From an uncultured Rhodospirillaceae bacterium (GTDB taxonomy: Bacteria; Pseudomonadota; Alphaproteobacteria; RF32; CAG-239): a stretch of DNA of 19,096 nt. Shown piece after piece: positions 12,448-19,096 of this stretch (positions are counted from its first letter, which is position 1; each line of letters starts with the position of its first letter). The notes below the pieces were generated by a model that saw only the letters and a program-made list of their open reading frames with translations, ran no database searches and had not been told where the DNA came from. The translations under genes and the position numbers were made by a program. The stretch spans positions 1 to 19,096 of the forward strand of contig OMQZ01000056.1 in the NCBI GenBank assembly GCA_900313355.1, given 5' to 3'.

Positions 12448-14943
12448 CTACAACTTTGCAGCAATTGTTTCTAACTCATAACATTCAATATAGTCACCGA
12501 CTTGAATGTCATTGTAGTTTTCAAAACTCATACCGCATTCATAACCTTCGCGGACTTCTTTGACATCTTCTTTAAAGCGCTTCAATTGAGCTAGGTTTCC
12601 GTCATGGATCACCACGTTGTCACGAAGGAGGCGAACTTTTGAACCGCGTTTGACAAGACCTTCGGTGACCATACATCCACCGACTTTTCCGACGCCTGTA
12701 ATGTTAAACACTGTGCGAATTTCGGCATAACCCAAAAGCTTTTCTTTGATTTCAGGTGAGAGCAGACCTTCCAAGCCTTTCTTGACATCATCAACAACAT
12801 CATAAATGATAGAGTAATATTTGATATCTATGCCATCGCGGCGTGCCATATCACGAGCCTGAGGATTTGCACGAACGTTAAAGCCGATGATAAATCCGTC
12901 AGATGCTTTGGCAAGCGTTACATCAGATTCAGAAATCGGGCCGACTGCCGAATGCAAAATTTGAACAGATACTTCTTCGTTAGAGAACTTCGTGATTGCA
13001 CCCTCAATGGCTTCTACCGAACCTTGAACGTCAGCCTTTATGATGACAGACAGGTGTTTTGACTCGCCTGACTTGATTTTATCAAGCATTTGTTCCATCG
13101 CGGATTTAGCGCTCTTAACCAACTTTGTTTCACGCTCTTTTCTGATTCGATATGATGTTACCTCTTTGGCTTGGGCTTCATCTTTGACGACAATAAAGTT
13201 ATCACCTGCCGCAGGAGTGCCTTGCAAGCCTAAAACTTCGACAGGGGTTGCCGGAGATGCTTCCATAACCTTTTTGCCGTGTTCGTTAAACATAGCTCTT
13301 ACGTGTCCCCACTCTTTGCCGGCAATGAAGATGTCTCCCACTCTTAAGGTTCCGTTTTGAACCAAAACTGTTGCCACGCTTCCGCGGCCTTTTTCCATTT
13401 TTGCTTCAATCACAGATCCCTCGCCTTTTCTGTTCGGATTGGCTTTCAAATCTAAGATTTCGGCTTGTAACAAAATGGCTTCAACCAATTTTTCAATATT
13501 GATTCTCTTTTTAGCCGACACTTCGGCGCACAAACTTTCGCCACCCATTTCTTCGACGGCAATACCGTGTTGCAAAAGCTCAGTTTTCACACGCATCGGA
13601 TCCGCACCGGGCAAATCGATTTTATTAATTGCAACAACAATCGGTACTTCTGCGGCTTGAGCATGGCGAATGGCCTCAATCGTTTGGGGCATGATGCCGT
13701 CGTTGGCAGCCACAACCAAAACCACAATATCCGTCACCTTTGCGCCACGAGAACGCATTTCAGAGAAGGCTTCGTGTCCGGGGGTGTCAATGAATGTGAT
13801 TTTTTGACCGTTTGCAACTTCGATTTGATATGCACCGATGTGTTGGGTGATACCGCCGGCTTCTTTAGCAACAACATTTGTTTCACGCAAAGCATCAAGA
13901 AGCGAGGTCTTACCATGGTCAACGTGGCCCATAACCGTAACGACCGGTGGACGAGGTAACAAGTCTTGAGCCTCATCTTTAGGACCTGTTAAGCCTTCTT
14001 CAACGTCGCTGTCTGCCACACGTTTGAACTTATGGCCCATCTCTTCAACAACAATTTGAGCAGTGTCGGCATCAATCGGCTGGTTGATGGTTGCCATCAC
14101 GCCAAGAGCCATCAGCTTTTTAATCACTTCCGCACTTTTTTCTGCCATACGGTTTGCTAATTCTTGAACTGTAATTACTTCAGGAATAATAACCTCTTTG
14201 ATGATTTTTTCTTGAGGTTGAGCCTGCTCTACCTGTTTGGGTTGTTTTTTCTTGAAGTGGCGACGGGGCGCACCAAAGCCGTAATCATCATCTTCATCAG
14301 AATTCATATATGCATTTAAGTTGATTTTATTGTTGCGGCGCGGTTGTTCAAAACTGCGTTTTTGAATCTTTTTGCGCTCTTGCTCAAATGTTTCTTCTTT
14401 CGTCAGGGGTTTAGAAGATGCTGAAGATGCCTTTTTGTTATGGTAAGAAGAGTTGTCATTGTCATCATCTTCATCATCAAAATCATGAGACTTTTTATCT
14501 TTTTTATAAGATGTTTCCTCGTTATTTTGAGGCTTTGAAGGTGTGTTTGAAAAGCTTTTTTCCTTTTGTTTTTGAGCTTCAGCTTTTCGTACTGCTTCTT
14601 CTTTTTTCTTTTCTTCGGCTTTTTTCTGCTCTTCTTTTTCTTGCGCTTCACGCTCTTTTTCAGCTTTAATCTGCTGACGAGCAACTTCTTTTTGTTCTTC
14701 TTCAAGTTGGCGCTTTGCTTCGTGTTCTTTAGCTTCGGCAATCAATTTGAGCTTTTGCGCCGTTGCTTCATCTATTTGCTTTTTGTTCTCGGCAGTCGTA
14801 CCTGTTTGAATCGTGCGTTTTTTGCGCACTTCAACCTGCACAATTTTTTTGCCACTTTCAGAACTCGATTTAACCGTGTTTTTTAAGGTTAGTGTCGGTT
14901 TTAAGGATAATGTTAATTTTGTTTTTGCATTATCATCTGCCAT
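12448..14943 (-). CDS. infB: Translation initiation factor IF-2
   Basis: 831 residues, full length. A short N-terminal IF2-associated segment (1-45) is followed by a highly charged Lys/Glu/Ala-rich linker predicted to be helical (about 52-130) and an acidic, Asp-rich low-complexity stretch (about 150-225). An IF2_N domain ([20 protein letters not shown]) lies at about 258-305. The GTPase domain begins near 332: G1 GHVDHGKT (339-346), G2 GGITQHIG (363-370), G3 DTPGH (386-390), G4 NKID (440-443), and a G5-like SAK. Domains II, III and IV (the fMet-tRNA-binding C-terminus, ending [16 protein letters not shown]) follow. IF-2 brings initiator tRNA to the 30S subunit. The ATG has GGAG about 10 bases upstream. 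The gene lies 18 bases after ylxR and is coupled to rbfA. Confidence 0.98.
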   Translation of the reverse strand: MADDNAKTKLTLSLKPTLTLKNTVKSSSESGKKIVQVEVRKKRTIQTGTTAENKKQIDEATAQKLKLIAEAKEHEAKRQLEEEQKEVARQQIKAEKEREAQEKEEQKKAEEKKKEEAVRKAEAQKQKEKSFSNTPSKPQNNEETSYKKDKKSHDFDDEDDDNDNSSYHNKKASSASSKPLTKEETFEQERKKIQKRSFEQPRRNNKINLNAYMNSDEDDDYGFGAPRRHFKKKQPKQVEQAQPQEKIIKEVIIPEVITVQELANRMAEKSAEVIKKLMALGVMATINQPIDADTAQIVVEEMGHKFKRVADSDVEEGLTGPKDEAQDLLPRPPVVTVMGHVDHGKTSLLDALRETNVVAKEAGGITQHIGAYQIEVANGQKITFIDTPGHEAFSEMRSRGAKVTDIVVLVVAANDGIMPQTIEAIRHAQAAEVPIVVAINKIDLPGADPMRVKTELLQHGIAVEEMGGESLCAEVSAKKRINIEKLVEAILLQAEILDLKANPNRKGEGSVIEAKMEKGRGSVATVLVQNGTLRVGDIFIAGKEWGHVRAMFNEHGKKVMEASPATPVEVLGLQGTPAAGDNFIVVKDEAQAKEVTSYRIRKERETKLVKSAKSAMEQMLDKIKSGESKHLSVIIKADVQGSVEAIEGAITKFSNEEVSVQILHSAVGPISESDVTLAKASDGFIIGFNVRANPQARDMARRDGIDIKYYSIIYDVVDDVKKGLEGLLSPEIKEKLLGYAEIRTVFNITGVGKVGGCMVTEGLVKRGSKVRLLRDNVVIHDGNLAQLKRFKEDVKEVREGYECGMSFENYNDIQVGDYIECYELETIAAKL

Positions 14944-14961
14944 GCTGTTTTTTCTCCAAAA

Positions 14962-15531
14962 TCAATTTTCCAGAAAGGTTTGATACCTTTTTATGTTTTT
15001 ATAAACCATTGCGGCAATATTGCTTTTTAATACGGCAACATATACCGTGCTTTCTTTGTTAAACGCAACATCTAAATCTTGGCTGTTATACACTTTAAGC
15101 GTTTCAAGATTTTTTGAGATGTTTGCGATTTTGTGACTGCTGTCATCTGCCGAATCGGTTGCCTCAATGACAAAAGCCACTTTGTTTTTCAAAATGTTTG
15201 TCTTTACTTTTTCAAAGCCCGTCACAAGCGCGCCTGCTTTGCGTGCCAGATTTAAGGCGTCTAAACCTCTCTGATATAATAAGTGTTCCACCTGATCTAA
15301 AAAATCTTCCGGAATTTTTAAGAAAACGTGGATTGATTTAATAAATAAATTTTTATCTAACGCTTTTTTCAAGGCTGTTTTAGAATTGGAAACATAGAGC
15401 CCCCGCCCCTCGAGTTTTTTATTAAAATCGGGGACAAGACGGCTGTCAGGCGTTTTCACAAAACGCAATAATTCATCTTGCGATTTGATCTCACCCGTGG
15501 CAACACATTTTCTTTGGAGCTCTTTTTCCAT
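14962..15531 (-). CDS. ylxR: YlxR (DUF448) plus L7Ae-like RNA-binding protein
   Basis: 189 residues from an ATG at 15531. A longer frame starts with TTG at 15537, but AAGG stands 7 bases before the ATG and almost touches the TTG, so the ATG is preferred. Residues 1-80 are a YlxR domain with R-x-C-V-A-T-G-E (8-15), ELLRFVKTPDSRLVPD and the conserved GRGLYVS turn. Residues about 85-185 resemble the L7Ae/L30e ribosomal-protein fold (LNLARKAGALVTGFEKV), a fusion typical of alphaproteobacteria. YlxR proteins bind RNA, and in Firmicutes one has been linked to RNase P. The role here is inferred from context between nusA and infB. Confidence 0.9.
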   Translation of the reverse strand: MEKELQRKCVATGEIKSQDELLRFVKTPDSRLVPDFNKKLEGRGLYVSNSKTALKKALDKNLFIKSIHVFLKIPEDFLDQVEHLLYQRGLDALNLARKAGALVTGFEKVKTNILKNKVAFVIEATDSADDSSHKIANISKNLETLKVYNSQDLDVAFNKESTVYVAVLKSNIAAMVYKNIKRYQTFLEN

Positions 15532-15550
15532 ATTCAAACCTTAAAGAAAA

Positions 15551-17074
15551 CTATTTTTCCTCGTTTTCGAACCAATGTTCACGAGCAGCCATGATGATAC
15601 GGTTAGCTTCTGTCAAAGGAATGGTGTTTTCACCTAAAATTTCAACAAGTTCATCACCTGCCAAATCAGCTAAGTCATCAAGTGTTTTGATGTTGTTTTC
15701 AGCCAATTTGATAACCATATCCTGATCAAGGCCTTCCATCGATTTCAGCTCATCTGAAATGCCTAAGTTTTTGCTCTTCTTTGCAAATTCGGCATTGCGC
15801 TTTTCAACGAACTCTTTGGCTCTGTTTTGAAGCTCGGTTGCAATATCTTCATCAAAGCCTTCAATTTCAGAGAGTTCTTTCAAGTCAACAAAAGCAACTT
15901 CATCAACCGTTGTGAAACCTTCGGCAATAAGAAGGTGAGCAATCATATCATCAACATCTAAGGCTTCCATAAAGCGGTTCAAACGAACTTTGTTTTCATT
16001 TGAACGACGTTCTTGTTCTTGAGCCTCTGTTAGGACATCAATATCAGCACCCATCAACTGAGAAGCTAATTTAACATTTTGACCGCGGCGACCGATGGCA
16101 ATTGAAAATTGTTCTTCGGGAACGACGGCTTCCATGCGCCCTGTTTCTTCATCAATCACAACCTTTGTCACTTCTGCAGGAGCCAAAGCCGCAACAAGAT
16201 ATTGCGCTTTGTCTTCGGAATAAGGAACGATATCAATTTTTTCGCCCTGTAATTCGGTCACAACAGCCTGAACACGAATACCGCGCAAACCAACGCACGC
16301 ACCGACAGGATCGATCGTCATATCATTGGCTTTAACGGCAATTTTCGCTTTTGAACCCGGATCGCGAGCCACGCCCATAATTTGGACAATACCGTCATAA
16401 ATTTCAGGAACTTCGGCGGTGAAGAGTTTTGCCATAAACTCGGGGCATGTTCTTGATAAGAAAATTTGCGGACCGCGTGTTTCACGACGAACGTCTAAAA
16501 CATAAGCTCTGATACGATCTCCGTTTTTGAACTTTTCTCTTGGGATAATTTCATCACGGCGCAAAATGGCTTCTGTTTTGCCGATATCCAAAACAACGTT
16601 TCCGAACTCAATACGTTTAACCGTTCCGTTGACAATCGTGCCGATTTTTTCTTTGTATTCTTCATATTGGCGATTGCGCTCAGAATCGCGAACTTTTTGA
16701 ACAATCACCTGTTTGGCTGTTTGAGCGGCAATTCGCCCAAAGTCAACCGGCGGCAATATATCAATAATAAACTCACCGACTTTAACATCTTTTTGAATTT
16801 TTTTCGCATCTTTTAAGTGGAGCTGAGCAGCTTCGTTTTCGATTTCGGCGTCGTCGTCAACAACTTCACGATAGCGCGCCAATGTGATGGCACCTGTTTT
16901 GCGATCAATGCTCGCCCTGATATCATGTTCAGCACCATAGCGTGAGCGACCGGCTTTTTGAATGGCAACTTCCATTGCAACAAAAACATCTTCTTTATCG
17001 ATGTTTTTCTCGCGCGCAACGGCGTCGGCAACAAGCACAATTTCAGGTCTGGGCATATTTTCTGTATTTTCCAT
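15551..17074 (-). CDS. nusA: Transcription termination/antitermination factor NusA
   Basis: 507 residues from the ATG at 17074, which has AGAGG 6 bases upstream. An in-frame ATG at 17146 would add 24 residues but lies inside rimP and lacks a ribosome site. Domains: an N-terminal RNA polymerase-binding domain (1-125), S1 (about 144-211, GTIVNGTVKRIEFGNVVLDIG), and two KH domains with GACVGLRG and QFSIAIGRRGQNVKLAS. Two C-terminal helix-hairpin-helix repeats follow (about 370-440 and 440-507), as found in proteobacterial NusA. NusA binds RNA polymerase, promotes hairpin-dependent pausing and termination, and joins antitermination complexes on rRNA operons. It is the second gene of the operon, 22 bases after rimP, and may influence the terminator-like hairpin in its own leader. 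Confidence 0.97.
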   Translation of the reverse strand: MENTENMPRPEIVLVADAVAREKNIDKEDVFVAMEVAIQKAGRSRYGAEHDIRASIDRKTGAITLARYREVVDDDAEIENEAAQLHLKDAKKIQKDVKVGEFIIDILPPVDFGRIAAQTAKQVIVQKVRDSERNRQYEEYKEKIGTIVNGTVKRIEFGNVVLDIGKTEAILRRDEIIPREKFKNGDRIRAYVLDVRRETRGPQIFLSRTCPEFMAKLFTAEVPEIYDGIVQIMGVARDPGSKAKIAVKANDMTIDPVGACVGLRGIRVQAVVTELQGEKIDIVPYSEDKAQYLVAALAPAEVTKVVIDEETGRMEAVVPEEQFSIAIGRRGQNVKLASQLMGADIDVLTEAQEQERRSNENKVRLNRFMEALDVDDMIAHLLIAEGFTTVDEVAFVDLKELSEIEGFDEDIATELQNRAKEFVEKRNAEFAKKSKNLGISDELKSMEGLDQDMVIKLAENNIKTLDDLADLAGDELVEILGENTIPLTEANRIIMAAREHWFENEEK

Positions 17075-17096
17075 TGTTTTCCTCTGTTTGTTAAAG

Positions 17097-17600
17097 TTAA
17101 AGTTCAATATTTTCTTGTTTAGCTTCGTATTTTTCAAGCAACGCATCCGTTAAAACGAGCTTTGCTTTTGAAATATTGCTGAAAGCTATTGTGTATTCTT
17201 TATTATCCATATTGATATGGACGTTGTTTTTGGCATCTGCGCCAAGCAAAATACCTTTAAAACGTTTGCGCGAATCGACGGCTTCCTGCGTCTCAATTCT
17301 CGCTTCATAGTTTTTAAAACGATTGAAATGCGCCGGTTTGGTTAAAGGGCGATCGATCCCCGGAGAGCTGACCTCAAGCGAATATTGACCTTCGAGAGGA
17401 TCATCTTCATCCAAAACTTTTGAAATGGCTCTGCTGACTTTTGCACAATCATCAACTGTAATGTCATGTGAGCCGTCAGGAAAATCAATCATAACCTGAA
17501 GGGTTTGGCGAACGTTGCCCGAAAGCAAAATCCGAACCGTTTCATAACCCAAAGAATCGACCACAGGCTCAATCAACTGCTCTAATGTTTTTTTCGACAT
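17097..17600 (-). CDS. rimP: Ribosome maturation factor RimP
   Basis: 167 residues from the ATG at 17600. The frame extends to a TTG at 17615, but AGGAAG lies directly before the ATG and within the extension, so the ATG is the likely start. The N-terminal domain has the family blocks LIEPVVDSLGYETV and ITVDDCAKVSRAISKVLDE, then YSLEVSSPGIDRPL, the RimP signature. The C-terminal SH3-like domain follows (residues about 85-165). RimP assists 30S subunit assembly. It is the promoter-proximal gene of the rimP-nusA-ylxR-infB-rbfA operon and is preceded by a hairpin-bearing leader of about 67 bases. Confidence 0.97.
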   Translation of the reverse strand: MSKKTLEQLIEPVVDSLGYETVRILLSGNVRQTLQVMIDFPDGSHDITVDDCAKVSRAISKVLDEDDPLEGQYSLEVSSPGIDRPLTKPAHFNRFKNYEARIETQEAVDSRKRFKGILLGADAKNNVHINMDNKEYTIAFSNISKAKLVLTDALLEKYEAKQENIEL

Positions 17601-17610
17601 ATTCTTCCTT

Positions 17611-17649
17611 TTCAAATAAAATCAGCGGGGGTTTTGCAACCCCCACTGA
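17611..17649 (-). promoter_or_regulatory. Terminator-like hairpin in the rimP-nusA leader
   Basis: On the minus strand TCAGTGGGGGTT and AACCCCCGCTGA form a 12-pair stem capped by GCAA and followed by TTTTATTT. In the minus-strand RNA the single mismatch is a tolerated G-U pair, whereas the plus-strand RNA would have a C-A mismatch. The structure therefore favours the rimP direction. It lies between the predicted promoter and the rimP ATG. It could be a conditional terminator (attenuator) or an mRNA-stabilising leader stem. No upstream minus-strand gene is visible that it could terminate. Confidence 0.7.
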
Positions 17650-17673
17650 AATAATTTATCGTTATTGTCAATT

Positions 17674-17701
17674 TCTATAACATAAAAATTTGAGATTGCA
17701 A
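17674..17701 (-). promoter_or_regulatory. Probable rimP-nusA operon promoter
   Basis: On the minus strand TTGCAA (17701-17696) and TATAGA (17679-17674) are 16 bases apart, with a TG placed as an extended -10. The predicted start near 17667 gives a leader of about 67 bases holding the hairpin. The same hexamer pair precedes infA. Confidence 0.5.
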
Positions 17702-17733
17702 GCCTTTTTTTCATCTTGTTTACGTTTTTTTAT

Positions 17734-17761
17734 TTGATTTGTGAAAAAAATTAAATATAGT
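17734..17761 (+). promoter_or_regulatory. Possible promoter of the patatin gene
   Basis: TTGATT (17734-17739) and TATAGT (17756-17761) are 16 bases apart. Transcription from it would begin near 17768, too close to the ATG at 17773 for a ribosome site but suited to the ATG at 17788. The region is AT-rich, so the match is tentative. Confidence 0.35.
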
Positions 17762-17787
17762 TATTTTCAAATATGTTTGGGAATAAC

Positions 17788-18639
17788 ATGACGACAAAAC
17801 ACAAAACGACATTAATACTTGAAGGCGGCGCGATGAGAGGGCTTTACAGCGCCGGCGTTCTTGATATATTGATGAAAAACAACATCAATGTTGATGAAAT
17901 ATACGGCGTGTCGGCCGGTGCTTTATTCGGCTTGAATTATAAATCTCATCAAATCGGGCGCGTCTTAAGATATAACTTAAAATACGCAAACAACAAAAAT
18001 TATATGGGATTATATTCGCTTTTGACAACCGGCAATATCATGAACAAGGATTTTTGTTTTAAAAAGCTTGTTTATGAACTCGATCGGCTTGATTTTGAAA
18101 CGTATAAAAACAGCCCTGTTGATTTTTATGCGGTCGTTACAAATATAAAAACGGGGAAACCGGAATATATCAAAGTTGATGATGCCGAGGAAGGGTTGGA
18201 ATATTTCAGGGCATCCGGATCTATGCCTTTTGTATCAAAGCCTGTCGAAATAAACTCAAATTTGTATTTAGACGGCGGCATGAGCGACCCTGTGCCTTTG
18301 AAAAAGGTCATAGAAACGAACCCTCAAAAAATTATTGTTGTTTTAACAAGGCCTGCCGGTTACAGAAAGAAAAAGCCGCACCTTCCATTTAAGCTTTTTT
18401 ATAAAAAGTTTCCCAATTTTGTTGAAACGGCGCTCAGTCATTACAAAAGATATAACGAAACAATGGATTTGGTTGAAAAATATGAGGCTGAAAATAAAAT
18501 CATTGTTCTGAGACCATCTAAATTAATGAAGATAAAAAGGGTGGAAAAAGACACAAACAAATTGCAAAATATGTATGATTTAGGCGTTTTTGATGCCGTA
18601 AACAAACTCGAGAAGATAAAAAATTATCTCAAAAATTAA
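17788..18639 (+). CDS. Patatin-like phospholipase, YjjU type
   Basis: 283 residues from the ATG at 17788, which has GGGA 5 bases upstream. An earlier in-frame ATG (17773) has no ribosome site. The fold signature is complete: LILEGGAMRGLYSAGVLDIL near the N-terminus is the oxyanion-hole glycine motif, GVSAG carries the nucleophile (Ser42), and DGGMSDPVP carries the catalytic Asp (about 162). The enzyme should be a Ser-Asp lipid acyl hydrolase. Lack of a signal peptide points to the cytoplasm or inner membrane face. The C-terminal third is Lys-rich (PAGYRKKKPHLPFKLFYKKF), which could help it bind acidic membranes. It is divergent from rimP, with no visible operon partner. True substrates are not known for most YjjU-type members. 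Confidence 0.92.
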   Translation: MTTKHKTTLILEGGAMRGLYSAGVLDILMKNNINVDEIYGVSAGALFGLNYKSHQIGRVLRYNLKYANNKNYMGLYSLLTTGNIMNKDFCFKKLVYELDRLDFETYKNSPVDFYAVVTNIKTGKPEYIKVDDAEEGLEYFRASGSMPFVSKPVEINSNLYLDGGMSDPVPLKKVIETNPQKIIVVLTRPAGYRKKKPHLPFKLFYKKFPNFVETALSHYKRYNETMDLVEKYEAENKIIVLRPSKLMKIKRVEKDTNKLQNMYDLGVFDAVNKLEKIKNYLKN

Positions 18640-18748
18640 AATTATTGATTTCGTTGATTGAGCCCTTAATATTTTTTTTATATTTTTCCTTTATAATTGA
18701 GGCATTATTTGTAAGTTTATGCTTGTTTGCCGGTGAAAGAGGATAAAT

Positions 18749-19096
18749 ATGAAAACAAAATGTATTGATAAGAATATTTTTCACGGATCATCAAAGATCC
18801 TGATATCAACTCTTTTTTTGAGTTCTGCATTTGCGGGGATAGTAACAAGGCCCGCATATGCAATGACGCCAACCTTAGATGATTTGCATGAAAAAGATCC
18901 TGTAGCAAATCCCCAAACAAGTGCCTATACCCCTATTCCGACGTCTGATACGCAGGGTGAACATGTGTATAATATTCCGGATTATAACCCTGATTCCCAG
19001 ACTTTAATCGACAAATATTATGAAGTTTCCATCAAAGACGGCGTCGTATCAGGGACAAGATTTACAAATACAACAGACAAATCTTCAACAAACTTA
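18749..19096 (+). CDS. Exported protein, possibly a surface/autotransporter-type protein; C-terminus cut off
   Basis: An open frame of 116 codons from an ATG at 18749 to the right edge, with AGAGGA just upstream. The N-terminus (MKTKCIDKNIFHGSSK, then LISTLFLSSAFAGIVTRPAYA) is a long signal peptide of about 38 residues with a likely cleavage after Ala-Tyr-Ala. The mature start is Pro/Thr/Asp-rich (TPTLDDLHEKDPVANP), followed by YYEVSIKDGVVSGTRFTNTT. This resembles the entry to a beta-helix of Gly/Thr/Asn-rich rungs as in autotransporters and adhesins; with so little sequence this is only a suggestion. A TATAAT hexamer at 18692-18697 could be its -10, but no good -35 is seen. The 109-base gap after the patatin gene shows no clear terminator. 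Confidence 0.7.
   Translation, partial: MKTKCIDKNIFHGSSKILISTLFLSSAFAGIVTRPAYAMTPTLDDLHEKDPVANPQTSAYTPIPTSDTQGEHVYNIPDYNPDSQTLIDKYYEVSIKDGVVSGTRFTNTTDKSSTNL

Noticed and set aside
14403..14886. Several long open frames on both strands across the N-terminal part of infB
   Set aside because: They are out-of-frame readings of the Lys/Glu-rich low-complexity linker of IF-2, giving homopolymer-like Lys or Phe/Leu sequences with no ribosome sites.
17075..17146. 24-residue N-terminal extension of NusA
   Set aside because: It lies inside rimP and has no ribosome site, while the ATG at 17074 has AGAGG and starts a normal NusA N-terminus.
17650..17672. Alternative minus-strand promoter using the TTGACA near 17664-17669
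   Set aside because: It would place the -10 at the base of the leader hairpin, where no suitable hexamer exists. The upstream TTGCAA/TATAGA pair fits better.
18605..18645. Weak AT-only hairpin at the end of the patatin gene
   Set aside because: The stem of about 6 pairs is almost all A-T and partly inside the coding region, too weak to call a terminator.
1..19096. CRISPR array, insertion sequence, prophage or tRNA gene
   Set aside because: No regularly spaced direct repeats, transposase or integrase frames, terminal inverted repeats, or cloverleaf-like segments were seen. The only long repeat is the 80-base tract inside the two transporter genes.

Overview
The window reads as chromosomal DNA of an AT-rich alphaproteobacterium. 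The evidence is the set of housekeeping proteins: a YlxR protein fused to an L7Ae-like domain, an alphaproteobacterial-style IF-1, a NusA with C-terminal helix-hairpin repeats, a Bax-type glucosaminidase fold and a DUF2333-type protein. Low G+C together with secreted proteins of unknown function suggests a host-associated, possibly gut-dwelling, uncultured lineage. That last step is inference. There are no tRNA or rRNA genes, insertion sequences, integrases or CRISPR arrays, and no gene-free stretch longer than about 300 bases.

Layout: (1) 1-701, minus: an open-ended unknown gene that runs off the left edge. (2) 873-1256, minus: a small exported protein built of 11-residue coiled-coil repeats, with its own terminator. 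(3) 1409-4065, plus: two tandem paralogous ArsB/NhaD-superfamily ion transporters sharing an 80-base perfectly identical tract. (4) 4062-5547, minus: two overlapping paralogous nucleotidyltransferase-fold genes, one with an intact catalytic triad and one that has lost all three carboxylates. (5) 5649-5870, minus: infA as a single-gene unit. (6) 5970-11504, minus: a tightly packed, translationally coupled operon of murJ, a DUF2333-type membrane protein, a NifU-type Fe-S scaffold, a Bax-like protein with a substituted catalytic glutamate, and an orphan histidine kinase with a cysteine-containing PAS domain. (7) 11665-11937, plus: a 90-residue basic protein of unknown function with a near-consensus promoter and a strong terminator. 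(8) 12041-17600, minus: the classical rimP-nusA-ylxR-infB-rbfA operon, closed by a strong terminator after rbfA and preceded by a terminator-like hairpin in the rimP leader. (9) 17788-18639, plus: a YjjU-like patatin phospholipase. (10) 18749-right edge, plus: the start of an exported, possibly surface, protein.

Functionally the window combines translation and transcription machinery (infA and the nus operon) with cell-envelope biogenesis (murJ, the Bax-like fold, DUF2333) and ion transport. The most unusual parts are the active/degenerate nucleotidyltransferase pair, the Bax-like protein with Tyr at the catalytic Glu position, the possible gene-conversion tract in the transporter pair, the exported hendecad-repeat protein, and the terminator-like element ahead of rimP-nusA. 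Several starts were moved from the longest open frame (ylxR, rimP, nusA, the patatin gene and the 90-residue protein), because the Shine-Dalgarno or promoter position supports an internal ATG.
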